Positions 55,740 to 64,000 of a DNA stretch of 64,000 nt are shown here, in pieces. The translations under genes and the position numbers were made by a program. Origin of the DNA: Lysinibacillus fusiformis (GTDB lineage: Bacteria; Bacillota; Bacilli; Bacillales_A; Planococcaceae). The notes below the pieces were generated by a model, which was not told where the DNA came from, ran no database searches, and saw only the letters and a list, made by a program, of their open reading frames with translations. Position 1 is the first letter of the stretch; each line of letters starts with the position of its first letter. The stretch is taken from positions 682,001 to 746,000 of the forward strand of contig NZ_PDFK01000001.1 in the NCBI RefSeq assembly GCF_002845985.1, read 5' to 3'.

Positions 55740-56200
55740 ATGAAGCAAACCAATAAACGTGAACAATTAGCGATTGATCCATTAATACCCAAAGTTTACT
55801 TAGTATGAATACTAGAGGCTGCTATCGATTGTCGTTTAACTTAGTAGAAAAACTCCCTTCAGCTTATGGACGTCCAAGTATGTTTTCTTACATTTATTCT
55901 ATTTATCTTTGGCATTGGCTCCATGCCCAAACTATGAAAGAAACCACATTCAATGTGGAATATTACCCAAATAAACCAAATCCTTTGATTTGTATTAAGT
56001 GCCCTCGCCTAAGCCTTATTACAATGAACAAAAAGTAATAATCATCAGAAACTCATTCAACGTCCTATCGGGGAATCGTGGTAGCGGAAGTTGAATATTT
56101 ACAACATCCTTATAATATTAAACAAATCTATGCAAAGCGCAGAGGAACCTTGAAGCATGTCTTTGCGAATGGAAAAAAAGGTATCAAAAATGACAAAAGG
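55740..56200 (+). pseudogene. IS1182-type transposase fragments
   Basis: ATG at 55740 starts MKQTNKREQLAIDPLIPKVY, ending in a stop after 22 codons; the next frame piece ILEAAIDCRLT continues the family N-terminus. LVEKLPSAYGRPSMF and QTMKETTFNV follow in another frame. After a large deletion, HPYNIKQIYAKRRGTLKHVF (with IYAKR...VFA) recalls the transposase C-terminal region. At least three frameshifts and a deletion of most of the catalytic core mean it is dead. Confidence 0.65.
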
Positions 56201-56232
56201 AATCGAGAAGTTCACACTCGATTCCTTTTGTC
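56192..56232. repeat. perfect 16-bp inverted repeat
   Basis: GACAAAAGGAATCGAG (56192-56207) and its exact reverse complement (56217-56232) are separated by nine bases. It lies inside the decayed transposase 3' end and is not followed by a T-run on either strand. Confidence 0.85.
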
Positions 56233-56270
56233 AACAGTCTGAGAAGTACCTCAACTATAGAGAACCTCTT

Positions 56271-57065
56271 TTATCCGTTATTTTTAATAATTATTTTTTC
56301 AACCAATTCAACTACTTGATACATAATGGTCGCAAAAAACGCAATGATCAGAAGCGACATGAGCACAAGGTTAAAATTAAATACTTGGAAGCCATAAATA
56401 ATTAAATAACCAAGCCCTTTTGAAGCTACTAAAAATTCACCTACAATCACCCCTACCCATGATAAGCCAACATTAACTTTCAAAGTTGAAATAATCGTAG
56501 GAAATGAAGCTGGCAAAATTACTTCACGAAAGATTTGCCATCTAGTTGCCCCAAATGTTTGTAAGACCTTACTATAATTTGGATCGACACCTTTGAAGGC
56601 TGTATACACAACAATGGTTGTAATAATGATGGAAATCAATGCACCCATGGCGATAATGGAAAAATAGCCTGGTCCGAGCGCAACGATCAAAATAGGGCCG
56701 AGCGCAACTTTTGGCATCGCATTTAAAATTACTAAATAAGGGTCGAGAACCTTTGATAGTAGCGGAGACCACCACAATACTATAGCGATTAATGTTCCAA
56801 GTAAAGTACCAGCAATAAAACCAATCACCGTCTCCATTAATGTCACACCAACATGTAATGTTAATGTACCATCACTTACTTTTTCAATAAATGTATGCCA
56901 AACATGTGTCGGTGAGCTAAATATTAAACGATCAATCCACTCTAGTCTTGAAAGAAGCTCCCACCCACCAAAGAATAGCAGTAGAATGATAAGCTGATAT
57001 AACCGTACAAAGCGTTTTTCTTTTTTTAGTAATTGCTGATATTGTTTAAATAATGTGTTATCCAA
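56271..57065 (-). CDS. ABC transporter permease (SsuC/TauC/YtlD type)
   Basis: 264 residues with six helices and the BPD inner-membrane domain. The EAA-loop reads [50 protein letters not shown] at the N-terminus is typical of nitrate/sulfonate/taurine/pyrimidine-precursor importers. The TTG start at 57065 overlaps the ATPase gene by eight bases and has GGAGAG just before it. The stop is close to the IS remnant. Confidence 0.88.
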   Translation of the reverse strand: MDNTLFKQYQQLLKKEKRFVRLYQLIILLLFFGGWELLSRLEWIDRLIFSSPTHVWHTFIEKVSDGTLTLHVGVTLMETVIGFIAGTLLGTLIAIVLWWSPLLSKVLDPYLVILNAMPKVALGPILIVALGPGYFSIIAMGALISIIITTIVVYTAFKGVDPNYSKVLQTFGATRWQIFREVILPASFPTIISTLKVNVGLSWVGVIVGEFLVASKGLGYLIIYGFQVFNFNLVLMSLLIIAFFATIMYQVVELVEKIIIKNNG

Positions 57066-57825
57066 GACTCTCCAGCTCCTTCCAAATGGTTTGGAAAACA
57101 TCTGTATAGGCTGGATGCTGTCTTACATCAAAGGGTGACAGCTCACGAAGAGCATCAGGTATTTCAAACACTCTGTGCAATGCCCCTGGATTGGCTGAAA
57201 ATAGAAAGACACGCTCACTCATCGCGATAGCCTCGCCAATATCATGTGTTACAAGAATAGCCGTCTTTTTATACGTTTTTAAGGTCTCCACAACTAAATC
57301 CTCAAGCTTTAATTTCGACTGATAATCCAAAGCGGAGAATGGTTCATCTAATAATAATATTTTTGGGTTTACGGCTAATGTGCGAGCAAGAGCCACACGC
57401 TGTCGCATACCTCCTGATAATTCTCGTGGATAATTATTCCCGACATGTGGTAAGCCAATTTCCTGCAACAGTGCATTGGCTGTCACTTTATGTGTTTTAT
57501 TGCTTCGTTCCATAATTTTCAAACCGATTGTTACATTTTCCTCAATGGTCTTCCACGGAAATAAATAATCTTGCTGAAGCATATAGCCAATACTAGATTG
57601 ATTATGTGCTGATAGCTCTTCACCATCTATATAGACCTTGCCTTCAGTTGCAGGAAATAATCCTGCAATAATTGATAATAATGTTGTTTTCCCACAGCCA
57701 CTCGGTCCAATAAAGGATACAAATTCTCCTTCACGAATCGCTAGACTAATATCACGTAATACTTCCTTTGCCTGTGTGTTTGAAAAATAACTATGGTGAA
57801 TGTTCTCCAGCTGTAAAAATTCCAT
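57058..57825 (-). CDS. ABC transporter ATP-binding protein
   Basis: 255 residues. Walker [13 protein letters not shown] (about 40-51), Q-loop [13 protein letters not shown], signature [15 protein letters not shown], Walker [13 protein letters not shown] and H-loop LVTHDIGEA are all intact. It energises import with the adjacent permease. Start chosen at 57825, two bases after the preceding gene's stop; its ribosome site is weak, so translation may depend on coupling. Confidence 0.93.
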   Translation of the reverse strand: MEFLQLENIHHSYFSNTQAKEVLRDISLAIREGEFVSFIGPSGCGKTTLLSIIAGLFPATEGKVYIDGEELSAHNQSSIGYMLQQDYLFPWKTIEENVTIGLKIMERSNKTHKVTANALLQEIGLPHVGNNYPRELSGGMRQRVALARTLAVNPKILLLDEPFSALDYQSKLKLEDLVVETLKTYKKTAILVTHDIGEAIAMSERVFLFSANPGALHRVFEIPDALRELSPFDVRQHPAYTDVFQTIWKELESLG

Positions 57826-57826
57826 A

Positions 57827-58819
57827 TTACTCAGCAGCCTTTTTGGCAAAGGTTGTATTCACAAGTTTGTCATATTCCACTCGTTGAGGAAGTTCACCTG
57901 CTTCCTCCATAATTGTTTGCAAGTTATCCCACTCTCCTTCATCGAGAACTGGGTCAGTAGCATAAGAGCCCTGCGCTTTGTAACGCTCAATCACGGTTTC
58001 AATGATCGCTATATCGACATTTTCAAAATATGGCTGAATCATTTTTGCTACTTCTGCTGAACTCTCATTTTGTACAAAATCCTGTGCTCGTTGCAATGCA
58101 TTTGTAAAAGCCTGAACCGTTTTCGCTTCATCCTTTAAATAACTACTTTTTGCCATAAAAGACGTGTAAGGAAGATTGCCAGACTCCGTTCCAAACGAAG
58201 CTACGATATAGCCTTTCCCCTCTTTCTCAAAGACGCTCGCAGTTGGTTCAAATAATTGTACATAGTCACCAGTACCTGAGGCAAAAGCAGTAGCAATATT
58301 GGCAAAATCAATATTTTGAATAAGTGTTAAATCATCTACAGGGTCAATGCCATGTTTTTTCAACACAAATTCTCCTGCCATTTGAGGCATACCGCCTTTA
58401 CGTTGCCCCAAAAATGTTGAGCCCTTTAATTGATCCCACGAAAAATTATTCATTTTATCTCTTGCTACTAAAAAAGTACCGTCAGTTTGTGTTAACTGTG
58501 CAAAATTTTGAATGGGATCATTAGCACCTTGTAAAGTGACATAAATAGATGTCTCTGATCCAACTAAAGCAATATCAATCCCGTCTGAAAGTAACGCCGT
58601 CATAGTTTTATCGCCACCTGCAATCGTTTGTAGCTCAACAGAAAGACCCTCCTCCTCGAAGAATCCTTTCTCAAGTGCTACATATTGTGGCGCATAGAAA
58701 ATTGAACGAGTTACTTCTCCTACTTTGACTTTTTCTAGCTCTGCTTTATTACATGCTGTCAAAGAAAGGAGTAACAAAGCAATGACACCTAATAGCAAAC
58801 CTTTTGTAAGCCCACGCAT
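57827..58819 (-). CDS. ABC transporter substrate-binding lipoprotein
   Basis: 330 residues. Signal peptide with lipobox LTAC (Cys about 23). The NMT1/THI5-type fold starts VKVGEVTRSIFYAPQYVALEKGFFEEEGLSVEL and continues with GIDIALVGSETSIYV. Substrate could be a sulfonate, nitrate-like anion or thiamine-precursor; the sequence does not decide. AAGGAGGAAAGG precedes the ATG at 58819. It heads a three-gene unit similar in make-up to B. subtilis ytlACD. Confidence 0.9.
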   Translation of the reverse strand: MRGLTKGLLLGVIALLLLSLTACNKAELEKVKVGEVTRSIFYAPQYVALEKGFFEEEGLSVELQTIAGGDKTMTALLSDGIDIALVGSETSIYVTLQGANDPIQNFAQLTQTDGTFLVARDKMNNFSWDQLKGSTFLGQRKGGMPQMAGEFVLKKHGIDPVDDLTLIQNIDFANIATAFASGTGDYVQLFEPTASVFEKEGKGYIVASFGTESGNLPYTSFMAKSSYLKDEAKTVQAFTNALQRAQDFVQNESSAEVAKMIQPYFENVDIAIIETVIERYKAQGSYATDPVLDEGEWDNLQTIMEEAGELPQRVEYDKLVNTTFAKKAAE

Positions 58820-58987
58820 TCCCTTTCCTCCTTGATGTGATGAAAATAAGCCTATCGACATTAACTTATTCACATTAGAAGATTTCGGTGCCTACCAATT
58901 TATTTTGATTTAGCAATTATTTAGCGTCAGGTACATCAAATAATATTTTTGAGAAGGCACTTTTCGAGCAAGCTCGAGAATTGATAC

Positions 58988-59025
58988 AAAAGAAAACAGC
59001 CTTAGCGTAATAATTGCTAAGACTG
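58988..59025 (-). terminator. terminator after ylaH
   Basis: CAGCCTTAGC with GCTAAGACTG (one G-U or mismatch) and a nine-base loop, then TTTTCTTTTG on the minus strand. Confidence 0.72.
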
Positions 59026-59057
59026 TATAAAAATTCTTATTATAAAATACATACTTG

Positions 59058-59456
59058 TTACTGATTGGTAGCTTGTTGCTCTTCTCTTTTTTCACGCCAT
59101 AATCTTGTTTTATATACGATTAAAATTAAGGCTGCTACAATCAGACCCTCAATCATTGGCAAGAATAGGGCAAAAAACGTTAGCATGATACAACCTAAAA
59201 ATAGGAACGCATAAATAATAATGTTTTGAGATAGTTTTAATTTCTTGGCAAAGCCTAACTTATAGACAATGGCAGAAAGTGCAAATACAAGAAGAAATAC
59301 AACATAGCCTGCAATTTCATAGCTTGGTAAATTTTCGTATAAAAATCTAGTTATACCCGCCATTCTTCCATAAACTCTTGTTGTTTCATCGGAACTTGTC
59401 TGTGCAGCAACTTGAATAACATTTAGTTCACCCAATAAAGCGGACTTAATATCCAA
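59058..59456 (-). CDS. ylaH: YlaH-like membrane protein
   Basis: About 132 residues with three helices. YVVFLLVFALSAIVYKLGFAKKLKLSQNIIIY, MLTFFALFLPMIEGLIVAALILIVYKTRLW match the YlaH family; the function is unknown. The start could be TTG at 59456 (AAAGGAAGAGGAG upstream) or ATG at 59474. It lies downstream of typA, as in B. subtilis (ylaG-ylaH). Confidence 0.83.
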   Translation of the reverse strand: MDIKSALLGELNVIQVAAQTSSDETTRVYGRMAGITRFLYENLPSYEIAGYVVFLLVFALSAIVYKLGFAKKLKLSQNIIIYAFLFLGCIMLTFFALFLPMIEGLIVAALILIVYKTRLWREKREEQQATNQ

Positions 59457-59486
59457 GACTCCTCTTCCTTTCATGTCAGCGGAAAA

Positions 59487-61331
59487 TTATTGTTCTGCGT
59501 TACGTAATTTTTTCGCTGCTTTCTCACGTTCATTTTTATCAAGAATTTTTTTACGCAGACGAATAGATTCTGGTGTGATTTCTAAGTACTCGTCATCACC
59601 TAGGTATTCAAGCGCTTCTTCTAAAGATAAAATACGTGGTTTTTTAATAACATTCGTTTGGTCTTTATTTGCTGAACGGATGTTTGTTTTTTGTTTCATT
59701 TTTGTGATGTTTACAGTGATATCAGCGTCACGAGTATTTTCTCCAACGATCATACCTTCGTAAATATCTGTACCTGGCTCCAAGAACAGTGTACCACGGT
59801 CTTCAATTTGCATCATCCCATAAGTTGTTGATTTACCAGTTTCCATTGAAACTAGTACACCTTGGTGACGTCCACCAATTTTACCTGGTAGTAATGGTTG
59901 GTAGCAATCAAACGTATGGTTGATGATACCGAAACCTTTTGTCATCGACATGAATTCAGTAGTATAACCAATTAAACCACGAGCTGGTACTAAGAACGTT
60001 AAACGAACTTGACCACTGCCGTTGTTCACCATATCAAGCATTTCACCTTTACGTGCACCAATTGATTCAATAATTGAACCAACATTTTCTTCTGGTACAT
60101 CGATTTGAACACGTTCGAATGGCTCACATTTTACGCCGTCGATTTCACGCACGATTACTTGCGGTTTAGATACTTGTAATTCGAAACCTTCACGACGCAT
60201 ATTTTCAATAAGAATTGATAGATGAAGCTCACCACGACCTGAAACTGTCCAAGCATCTGGAGAATCAGTATCTTCAACACGTAAAGATACGTCCGTTTGT
60301 AATTGAGCACGTAAACGCTCTTCTACTTTACGAGAAGTAACCCATTTCCCTTCACGACCTGCGAATGGCGAATTGTTTACTAAAAATGTCATTTGTAAAG
60401 TCGGCTCATCAATACGTAATGGTGTAAGCGCTTCTTGGTGTTCAACAGGACAAACTGTTTCACCAACGTTGATGTCTTCCATACCTGAAACGGCGATTAA
60501 ATCACCAGCTTTTGCTGTCTCTACTTCTTCACGTTTTAAACCGAAGAAACCAAAGATTTTCGTTACACGGAAGTTTTTCACTGTACCGTCTAATTTCATC
60601 AGTGCAACTTGTTGACCTACAGAAATTGTTCCACGGAATACACGACCAATTCCGATACGTCCAACGAAGTCATTATAGTCAAGTAGAGCTACTTGGAATT
60701 GTAATGGATCTTCTGAGTTATCCACTGGTGCTGGAATAGCCTCGATCACTTTTTCGAATAGACATTTCATATTTTCTTCTTGTTTAGATGGATCTGCGTC
60801 CAAAGAAGCTGTACCATTTACACCTGAAGCATAGACAACAGGGAAATCTAATTGATCGTCATCTGCACCTAACTCGATAAATAATTCAAGCACTTCATCC
60901 ACTACTTCTAGTGGACGAGCTGAATCTTTGTCTACTTTATTAACAACAACGATTGGTGTTAAGCGTTGTTCTAATGCTTTTTTCAGTACGAAACGTGTTT
61001 GAGGCATACAACCTTCATACGCATCGACAACTAGTAAAACGCCGTCTACCATTTTTAAAATACGTTCTACCTCACCACCGAAGTCAGCGTGTCCAGGCGT
61101 ATCAAGGATGTTGATACGAGTTCCTTCATAGTTTACTGCTGTATTTTTAGCTAAAATCGTAATACCACGTTCGCGTTCAATATCATTAGAGTCCATTGCA
61201 CGTTCTTCAACACGTTCGTTTGAACGGAATGTACCTGATTGTTTTAGTAATTGGTCGACTAAGGTAGTTTTACCATGGTCAACGTGGGCGATAATTGCGA
61301 TATTGCGAAGATCTTGACGTAAGTTTGTCAT
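59487..61331 (-). CDS. typA: translational GTPase TypA/BipA
   Basis: 614 residues. G-domain motifs: [44 protein letters not shown] and [17 protein letters not shown]. Domains II and EF-G-like III/V follow, ending in the BipA-specific C-terminal domain ([40 protein letters not shown]). It binds ribosomes and aids 50S assembly under stress. B. subtilis ylaG holds the same place. Confidence 0.97.
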   Translation of the reverse strand: MTNLRQDLRNIAIIAHVDHGKTTLVDQLLKQSGTFRSNERVEERAMDSNDIERERGITILAKNTAVNYEGTRINILDTPGHADFGGEVERILKMVDGVLLVVDAYEGCMPQTRFVLKKALEQRLTPIVVVNKVDKDSARPLEVVDEVLELFIELGADDDQLDFPVVYASGVNGTASLDADPSKQEENMKCLFEKVIEAIPAPVDNSEDPLQFQVALLDYNDFVGRIGIGRVFRGTISVGQQVALMKLDGTVKNFRVTKIFGFFGLKREEVETAKAGDLIAVSGMEDINVGETVCPVEHQEALTPLRIDEPTLQMTFLVNNSPFAGREGKWVTSRKVEERLRAQLQTDVSLRVEDTDSPDAWTVSGRGELHLSILIENMRREGFELQVSKPQVIVREIDGVKCEPFERVQIDVPEENVGSIIESIGARKGEMLDMVNNGSGQVRLTFLVPARGLIGYTTEFMSMTKGFGIINHTFDCYQPLLPGKIGGRHQGVLVSMETGKSTTYGMMQIEDRGTLFLEPGTDIYEGMIVGENTRDADITVNITKMKQKTNIRSANKDQTNVIKKPRILSLEEALEYLGDDEYLEITPESIRLRKKILDKNEREKAAKKLRNAEQ

Positions 61332-61469
61332 TATTCCACTCCATATTCTTTTTTCGAATGTTTAACTGTGATATTATAGCACAAGAAGGATAGAAATGTC
61401 CTTATTAGAATTTCCATCATTCTAAAAAATATATTTGATTTACAAATTTTTTATATAGGAGGCTAGGCT

Positions 61470-61655
61470 ATGAATCGTGCAAAAATCGTAATGGCTATCT
61501 ATGCATTAGCAGCTGTACTAGCAATGTGCTCTATCGGCTATTCTGTTGCGGCTAGTAGTGTATTTGGTGCAATAGCAGGTATTGTGGCAACTTGTGTCAT
61601 TTTCATGACAGCCTTTAAAATGAAGCGTAAACTACGTACACAAGGCTTACTTTAA
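61470..61655 (+). CDS. ylaF: YlaF, DUF5325 membrane protein
   Basis: 61 residues with two membrane helices (about 5-24, 31-50) and the conserved tail FKMKRKLRTQGLL, which matches B. subtilis YlaF as I recall it. The function is unknown. AGGAGG lies before the ATG. It is divergent from typA. Confidence 0.87.
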   Translation: MNRAKIVMAIYALAAVLAMCSIGYSVAASSVFGAIAGIVATCVIFMTAFKMKRKLRTQGLL

Positions 61656-61721
61656 TCAAGTATGCCTTGGCAGATGTTAATTTAGCTGGTTGAAAACCCA
61701 CTGAAAAAATAAGCAATCAAC

Positions 61722-61760
61722 ATGAAAAGGAGCTGTCTAGTTACTAGACGGCTCCTTTTT
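61722..61760. terminator. bidirectional terminator between ylaF and suhB
   Basis: Sixteen-base-pair stem (61725-61740 with 61744-61759, one G-T pair), three-base loop, A and T runs on either side. Confidence 0.88.
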
Positions 61761-61762
61761 AT

Positions 61763-62557
61763 TTAATCGTACGGCACAATATATTTTTCTAATAATTCTT
61801 TATGGATGGAAGGATTGGCGATGATAAAAGTATCTTGATGGAGGAAATCAAAGCCTTCTCCATGTAAATTTGTTGCAACTGCCCCAACCTCCTGAGCAAT
61901 GATGGTTCCGCCTGCAATATCCCATGGTGCTAGTCGCATGGAGACATATGCATCTAGTTTGCCACTAACAACAAATGCAATTTCCATTGCCGCTGACCCG
62001 TAGGATCGTGTACCACGCACTTTGCGAACCATTTCTATCACCTTTTCATGGTGGATATGTCGATTGGGTGCCACCCAATGTGCATTAATGCCTATGACCG
62101 ACTCCTCCATTGAGACAGACTGTAGTTTACGCAATGGTGAATCATTATACCATGCCCCTTGACCTTCAATGGCATTAAATAAATCCTCTCGCATAACATC
62201 AAATATGTACCCTAACTTTCCAACACCATTTACAAAAATACCGATAGAAATCATAAAATGACGATGTTGTTTGACGAAGTTCATCGTGCCATCAATCGGA
62301 TCAATAATCCAGACAACACCATCTAATGATTCGACCTTTTCGCCCATTCCTTCTTCCCCTAAAATTTTATGGGTTGGATCAAAAGCTTTAATTTGCTCGA
62401 TAAAAAATAATTCGGTCTCTCGGTCAATATTGGTAACGAGATCATTTGCACCTGATTTTGTCTCAATAACTAGATTATACGAAAAAGCCTCTCGAATACG
62501 TCTTCCAGCTTCAAAAATGATACTTTTTGCAAATTCATCAATTTGTTGTAAATGCAC
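61763..62557 (-). CDS. suhB: inositol-monophosphatase family phosphatase
   Basis: 264 residues. Metal-binding motifs: GEEGMGEK, WIIDPIDGTMNFVKQHRHF and APWDIAGGTIIAQEVG. It hydrolyses inositol phosphate or another small phosphate; B. subtilis YktC is the counterpart. It is a single gene with its own terminator. Confidence 0.94.
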   Translation of the reverse strand: MHLQQIDEFAKSIIFEAGRRIREAFSYNLVIETKSGANDLVTNIDRETELFFIEQIKAFDPTHKILGEEGMGEKVESLDGVVWIIDPIDGTMNFVKQHRHFMISIGIFVNGVGKLGYIFDVMREDLFNAIEGQGAWYNDSPLRKLQSVSMEESVIGINAHWVAPNRHIHHEKVIEMVRKVRGTRSYGSAAMEIAFVVSGKLDAYVSMRLAPWDIAGGTIIAQEVGAVATNLHGEGFDFLHQDTFIIANPSIHKELLEKYIVPYD

Positions 62558-62704
62558 TCAAAACCCACCCTTCGAATATAAGAAAAGGCTCTCTAGCTCT
62601 CTTTATGCTCCTCATACCTTTTCCATCACTTAACCATTTGTTTCGACTATAAAAAAACAGAGGACTGCAATTTGATATAATTTCTATTTTACCCTTTGTC
62701 ACAA

Positions 62705-62745
62705 TAAAAATCACCTGCTGTCGGAATATTCAGCAAGTGATTTTT
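62705..62745 (-). terminator. terminator after the 65-residue coiled-coil gene
   Basis: AAAAATCACCTGCTG with CAGCAAGTGATTTTT (one mismatch), ten-base loop, T runs on both sides. It lies about 22 bases after the gene. Confidence 0.78.
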
Positions 62746-62766
62746 TAAATAGGTATTAAATTTTGA

Positions 62767-62964
62767 TTACGCATAGGCGTGCAAGCTTTCAAGTTCCATC
62801 TGTATTTCAGCCAGACGTTTTTTACTTTTTTCAATTTCAATATCATTTTTTTCATTCATCGCCTCAAAGAGTGATGCTAATTCATAATCTAATTCTAATT
62901 GTAAAATGTGTTCATATTGCTTTTCAATGTCAACTTTACGTATAATTTTTACGATAGGTTTCAT
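62767..62964 (-). CDS. small coiled-coil protein of unknown function
   Basis: 65 residues, charged and helical: LQLELDYELASLFEAMNEKNDIEIEKSKKRLAEIQMELESL. I do not recognise the family. AAGGAAG lies upstream of the ATG at 62964. It is divergent from yktB, and the codon pattern is similar to its neighbours, so it is likely real. Confidence 0.7.
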   Translation of the reverse strand: MKPIVKIIRKVDIEKQYEHILQLELDYELASLFEAMNEKNDIEIEKSKKRLAEIQMELESLHAYA

Positions 62965-63090
62965 AAAAAACACTTCCTTTTTTAATTTTTTTTACAAAAA
63001 CTTTTTTATTTCGATAAAGTTCTTGTTATAAGATTTTTTCCCAAAATCAGCGTAAAATAAACCTTATAAAACGAAAGGAGTAAAATAAAA

Positions 63091-63717
63091 TTGCCAAAAA
63101 CAAAGTGGACAAACAAAGACTTTAATGTTTTTACAATAGACGGTTTAGAACAAAGAATGGATGCTTTAACTTCCCTTGTACGTCCAAAATTCAATCAACT
63201 AGGAGAGGATTTTTCTGCTTATTTCTCTAGCCAACTAGGTGAAGAATTCTTCCCTCATGTTGCCAAACATGCTCGAAGAACTGTTAACCCACCAAAGGAT
63301 AGTTGGGTTGCCTTCGCTCCCTATAAAAGAGGTTATAAATCATTGCCTCACTTTCAGATTGGTCTATGGCACACACATTTATTCATCGTCTTAGCTATTA
63401 TTTATGAAGCACCGCAAAAAAATGTTATGGCTGAGCGTTTACTTGCCCATAAATCTTTATTGGAGCAACTTCCTACTGATTTTATTGTGTCAGGTGATCA
63501 TATGTCCCCTGAGGCCATTTCTCTCGAAGAGGCAAAAGAAGACAAGCTTGAAGCATTGCTTATACGACTACGAGATGTCAAAAAAGGTGAGTTCTTGGTT
63601 GGTCGTCACATTCCAAAAGAGCAAGCGACAAAGCTAACAGCTAGCGAGTTACAACAATTAACAGAGGAAACATTTAATCGCTTACTTCCTCTTTACAACG
63701 TCATTGTTGGAAAATAG
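63091..63717 (+). CDS. yktB: YktB, DUF1054/UPF0637 protein
   Basis: 208 residues. KDFNVFTIDGLEQRMDALTSLVRPKFNQLG, VAKHARRTVNPPKDSWVAFAPYKRGYKSLPHFQIGLW are the family signature. The function is unknown. The start is TTG at 63091 with AAAGGAG about 11 bases upstream. It lies near suhB as yktB does near yktC in B. subtilis. Confidence 0.92.
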   Translation: MPKTKWTNKDFNVFTIDGLEQRMDALTSLVRPKFNQLGEDFSAYFSSQLGEEFFPHVAKHARRTVNPPKDSWVAFAPYKRGYKSLPHFQIGLWHTHLFIVLAIIYEAPQKNVMAERLLAHKSLLEQLPTDFIVSGDHMSPEAISLEEAKEDKLEALLIRLRDVKKGEFLVGRHIPKEQATKLTASELQQLTEETFNRLLPLYNVIVGK

Positions 63718-63794
63718 TTTTACTTAGATTCATTTAATGATGATTTTTATTGATGTAGTTTATGCAAAATGTCGTTTTTTAACACAAAAAATTA

Positions 63795-63832
63795 AAAAAT
63801 GGATGTGAGTTGTGCTCACATCCATTTTTTAT
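63795..63832. terminator. bidirectional terminator after yktB
   Basis: AAAAATGGATGTGAG with CTCACATCCATTTTT, a perfect stem around a five-base loop, with A and T runs. It serves yktB and the convergent partial gene. Confidence 0.9.
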
Positions 63833-64000
63833 CGACCGTTTTTAGGGACAATTTTTATAAGCATCCCATCTTCGGCTTCCTTGGTTTGTTTGACGACAGG
63901 ATAGCTAATATAGCCACTTGCCTCTTCGAATTCTCGAAAAATTGTTTTTTCCTCTGCTTGAGATGGAACAATCTCTTTAAAGCGACGATATTTAGCCAGC
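63829..64000 (-). CDS. unidentified protein, C-terminal fragment
   Basis: The last 57 codons of a minus-strand frame that enters from the right edge: [20 protein letters not shown], then a segment ending [11 protein letters not shown]. No family is recognised from this much. The stop lies at the terminator stem. Confidence 0.6.
   Translation of the reverse strand, partial: LAKYRRFKEIVPSQAEEKTIFREFEEASGYISYPVVKQTKEAEDGMLIKIVPKNGR

Larger units (their letters stand above)
55531..56272 (+). mobile_element. decayed IS1182-family element
   Basis: This 757-base gap between ylaI and the ABC permease holds IS debris. A sequence GAAGTGCCTCAACTATA (from about 55533) recurs as GAAGTACCTCAACTATA (from about 56241), near-identical direct copies bounding the debris. 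A GC-richer stretch at about 55617-55662 (GGCGGACGCTTTTCGTGGGC) resembles an interspersed repeat known from IS ends in Bacillaceae. Transposase fragments lie between. A perfect 16-base-pair inverted repeat sits at 56192-56207 and 56217-56232. Confidence 0.65.

Noticed and set aside
55805..56038. A 77-codon plus-strand frame in the IS region
   Set aside because: It is one frame of the decayed transposase, starts mid-family and lacks a ribosome site.
56157..56405. An 82-codon plus-strand frame at the IS-ABC permease junction
   Set aside because: It runs through the 16-bp palindrome and then antisense to the permease.

Overview
The window looks like chromosomal core sequence from a low-GC, endospore-forming Firmicute. 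The sporulation sigma factors sigE and sigG, spoIIGA, spoVD, spoVE, ylbJ and an RsfA-type regulator are present, and gene order broadly follows the Bacillus subtilis dcw, ylb, cta and yla regions. Protein style, a caa3 oxidase cluster, bacillithiol synthesis (bshC) and a dcw cluster without murE, murG and murB suggest Lysinibacillus or a close relative. The genus is an inference from recalled families, not a database match.

Layout. Positions 1-20.9 kb, almost all on the minus strand, hold the division and cell-wall cluster. In transcription order this is mraZ, rsmH, ftsL, pbpB, spoVD, mraY, murD, spoVE, divIB, ylxW, ylxX, sbp, ftsA, ftsZ, then spoIIGA-sigE and sigG, then ylmC, ylmE, sepF, ylmG, ylmH and the start of divIVA. 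From 21 to 39.6 kb lies the ylb-like region: bshC, DUF3397, panE, an RsfA-family regulator, a crotonase, rpmF, ylbN, tmcAL, ylbL, ylbJ, coaD, rsmD, an unidentified membrane-anchored protein, ylbG, a GDPD, ylbF, a thioesterase, a meso-diaminopimelate-type murE, a CAP-domain protein and a YugN-like protein. From 39.7 to 49.5 kb come an AI-2E family permease, the caa3 cytochrome oxidase genes ctaBCDEFG plus ctaM with divergent ctaA, and a TetR regulator coupled to a small membrane protein. From 49.6 to 64 kb come ftsW-pyc, ylaN, ylaL-ylaI, a decayed IS1182-type element, a three-gene ABC importer, ylaH, typA, ylaF, suhB and yktB.

How the genes work together. The left third makes septal and spore peptidoglycan and switches on the early sporulation sigma cascade. 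Motif matches suggest a MraZ-box array upstream of mraZ, a long-spacer Spo0A-type promoter before spoIIGA, a SigF-type promoter before sigG, a SigE-type promoter before spoVD, and a SigK-type promoter before the displaced murE. If the organism is Lysinibacillus, whose vegetative wall uses lysine but whose cortex uses diaminopimelate, this murE is a good candidate for the sporulation-specific ligase. The cta block builds heme A and the caa3 oxidase.

Broken or decayed pieces are a DinB-family pseudogene (about 34.73-35.10 kb) and IS1182 transposase remnants (about 55.5-56.27 kb). A possible small RNA lies at about 33.53-33.62 kb. Many start codons are TTG or GTG; I chose starts by Shine-Dalgarno spacing and family length. 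No rRNA, tRNA or CRISPR array was seen.
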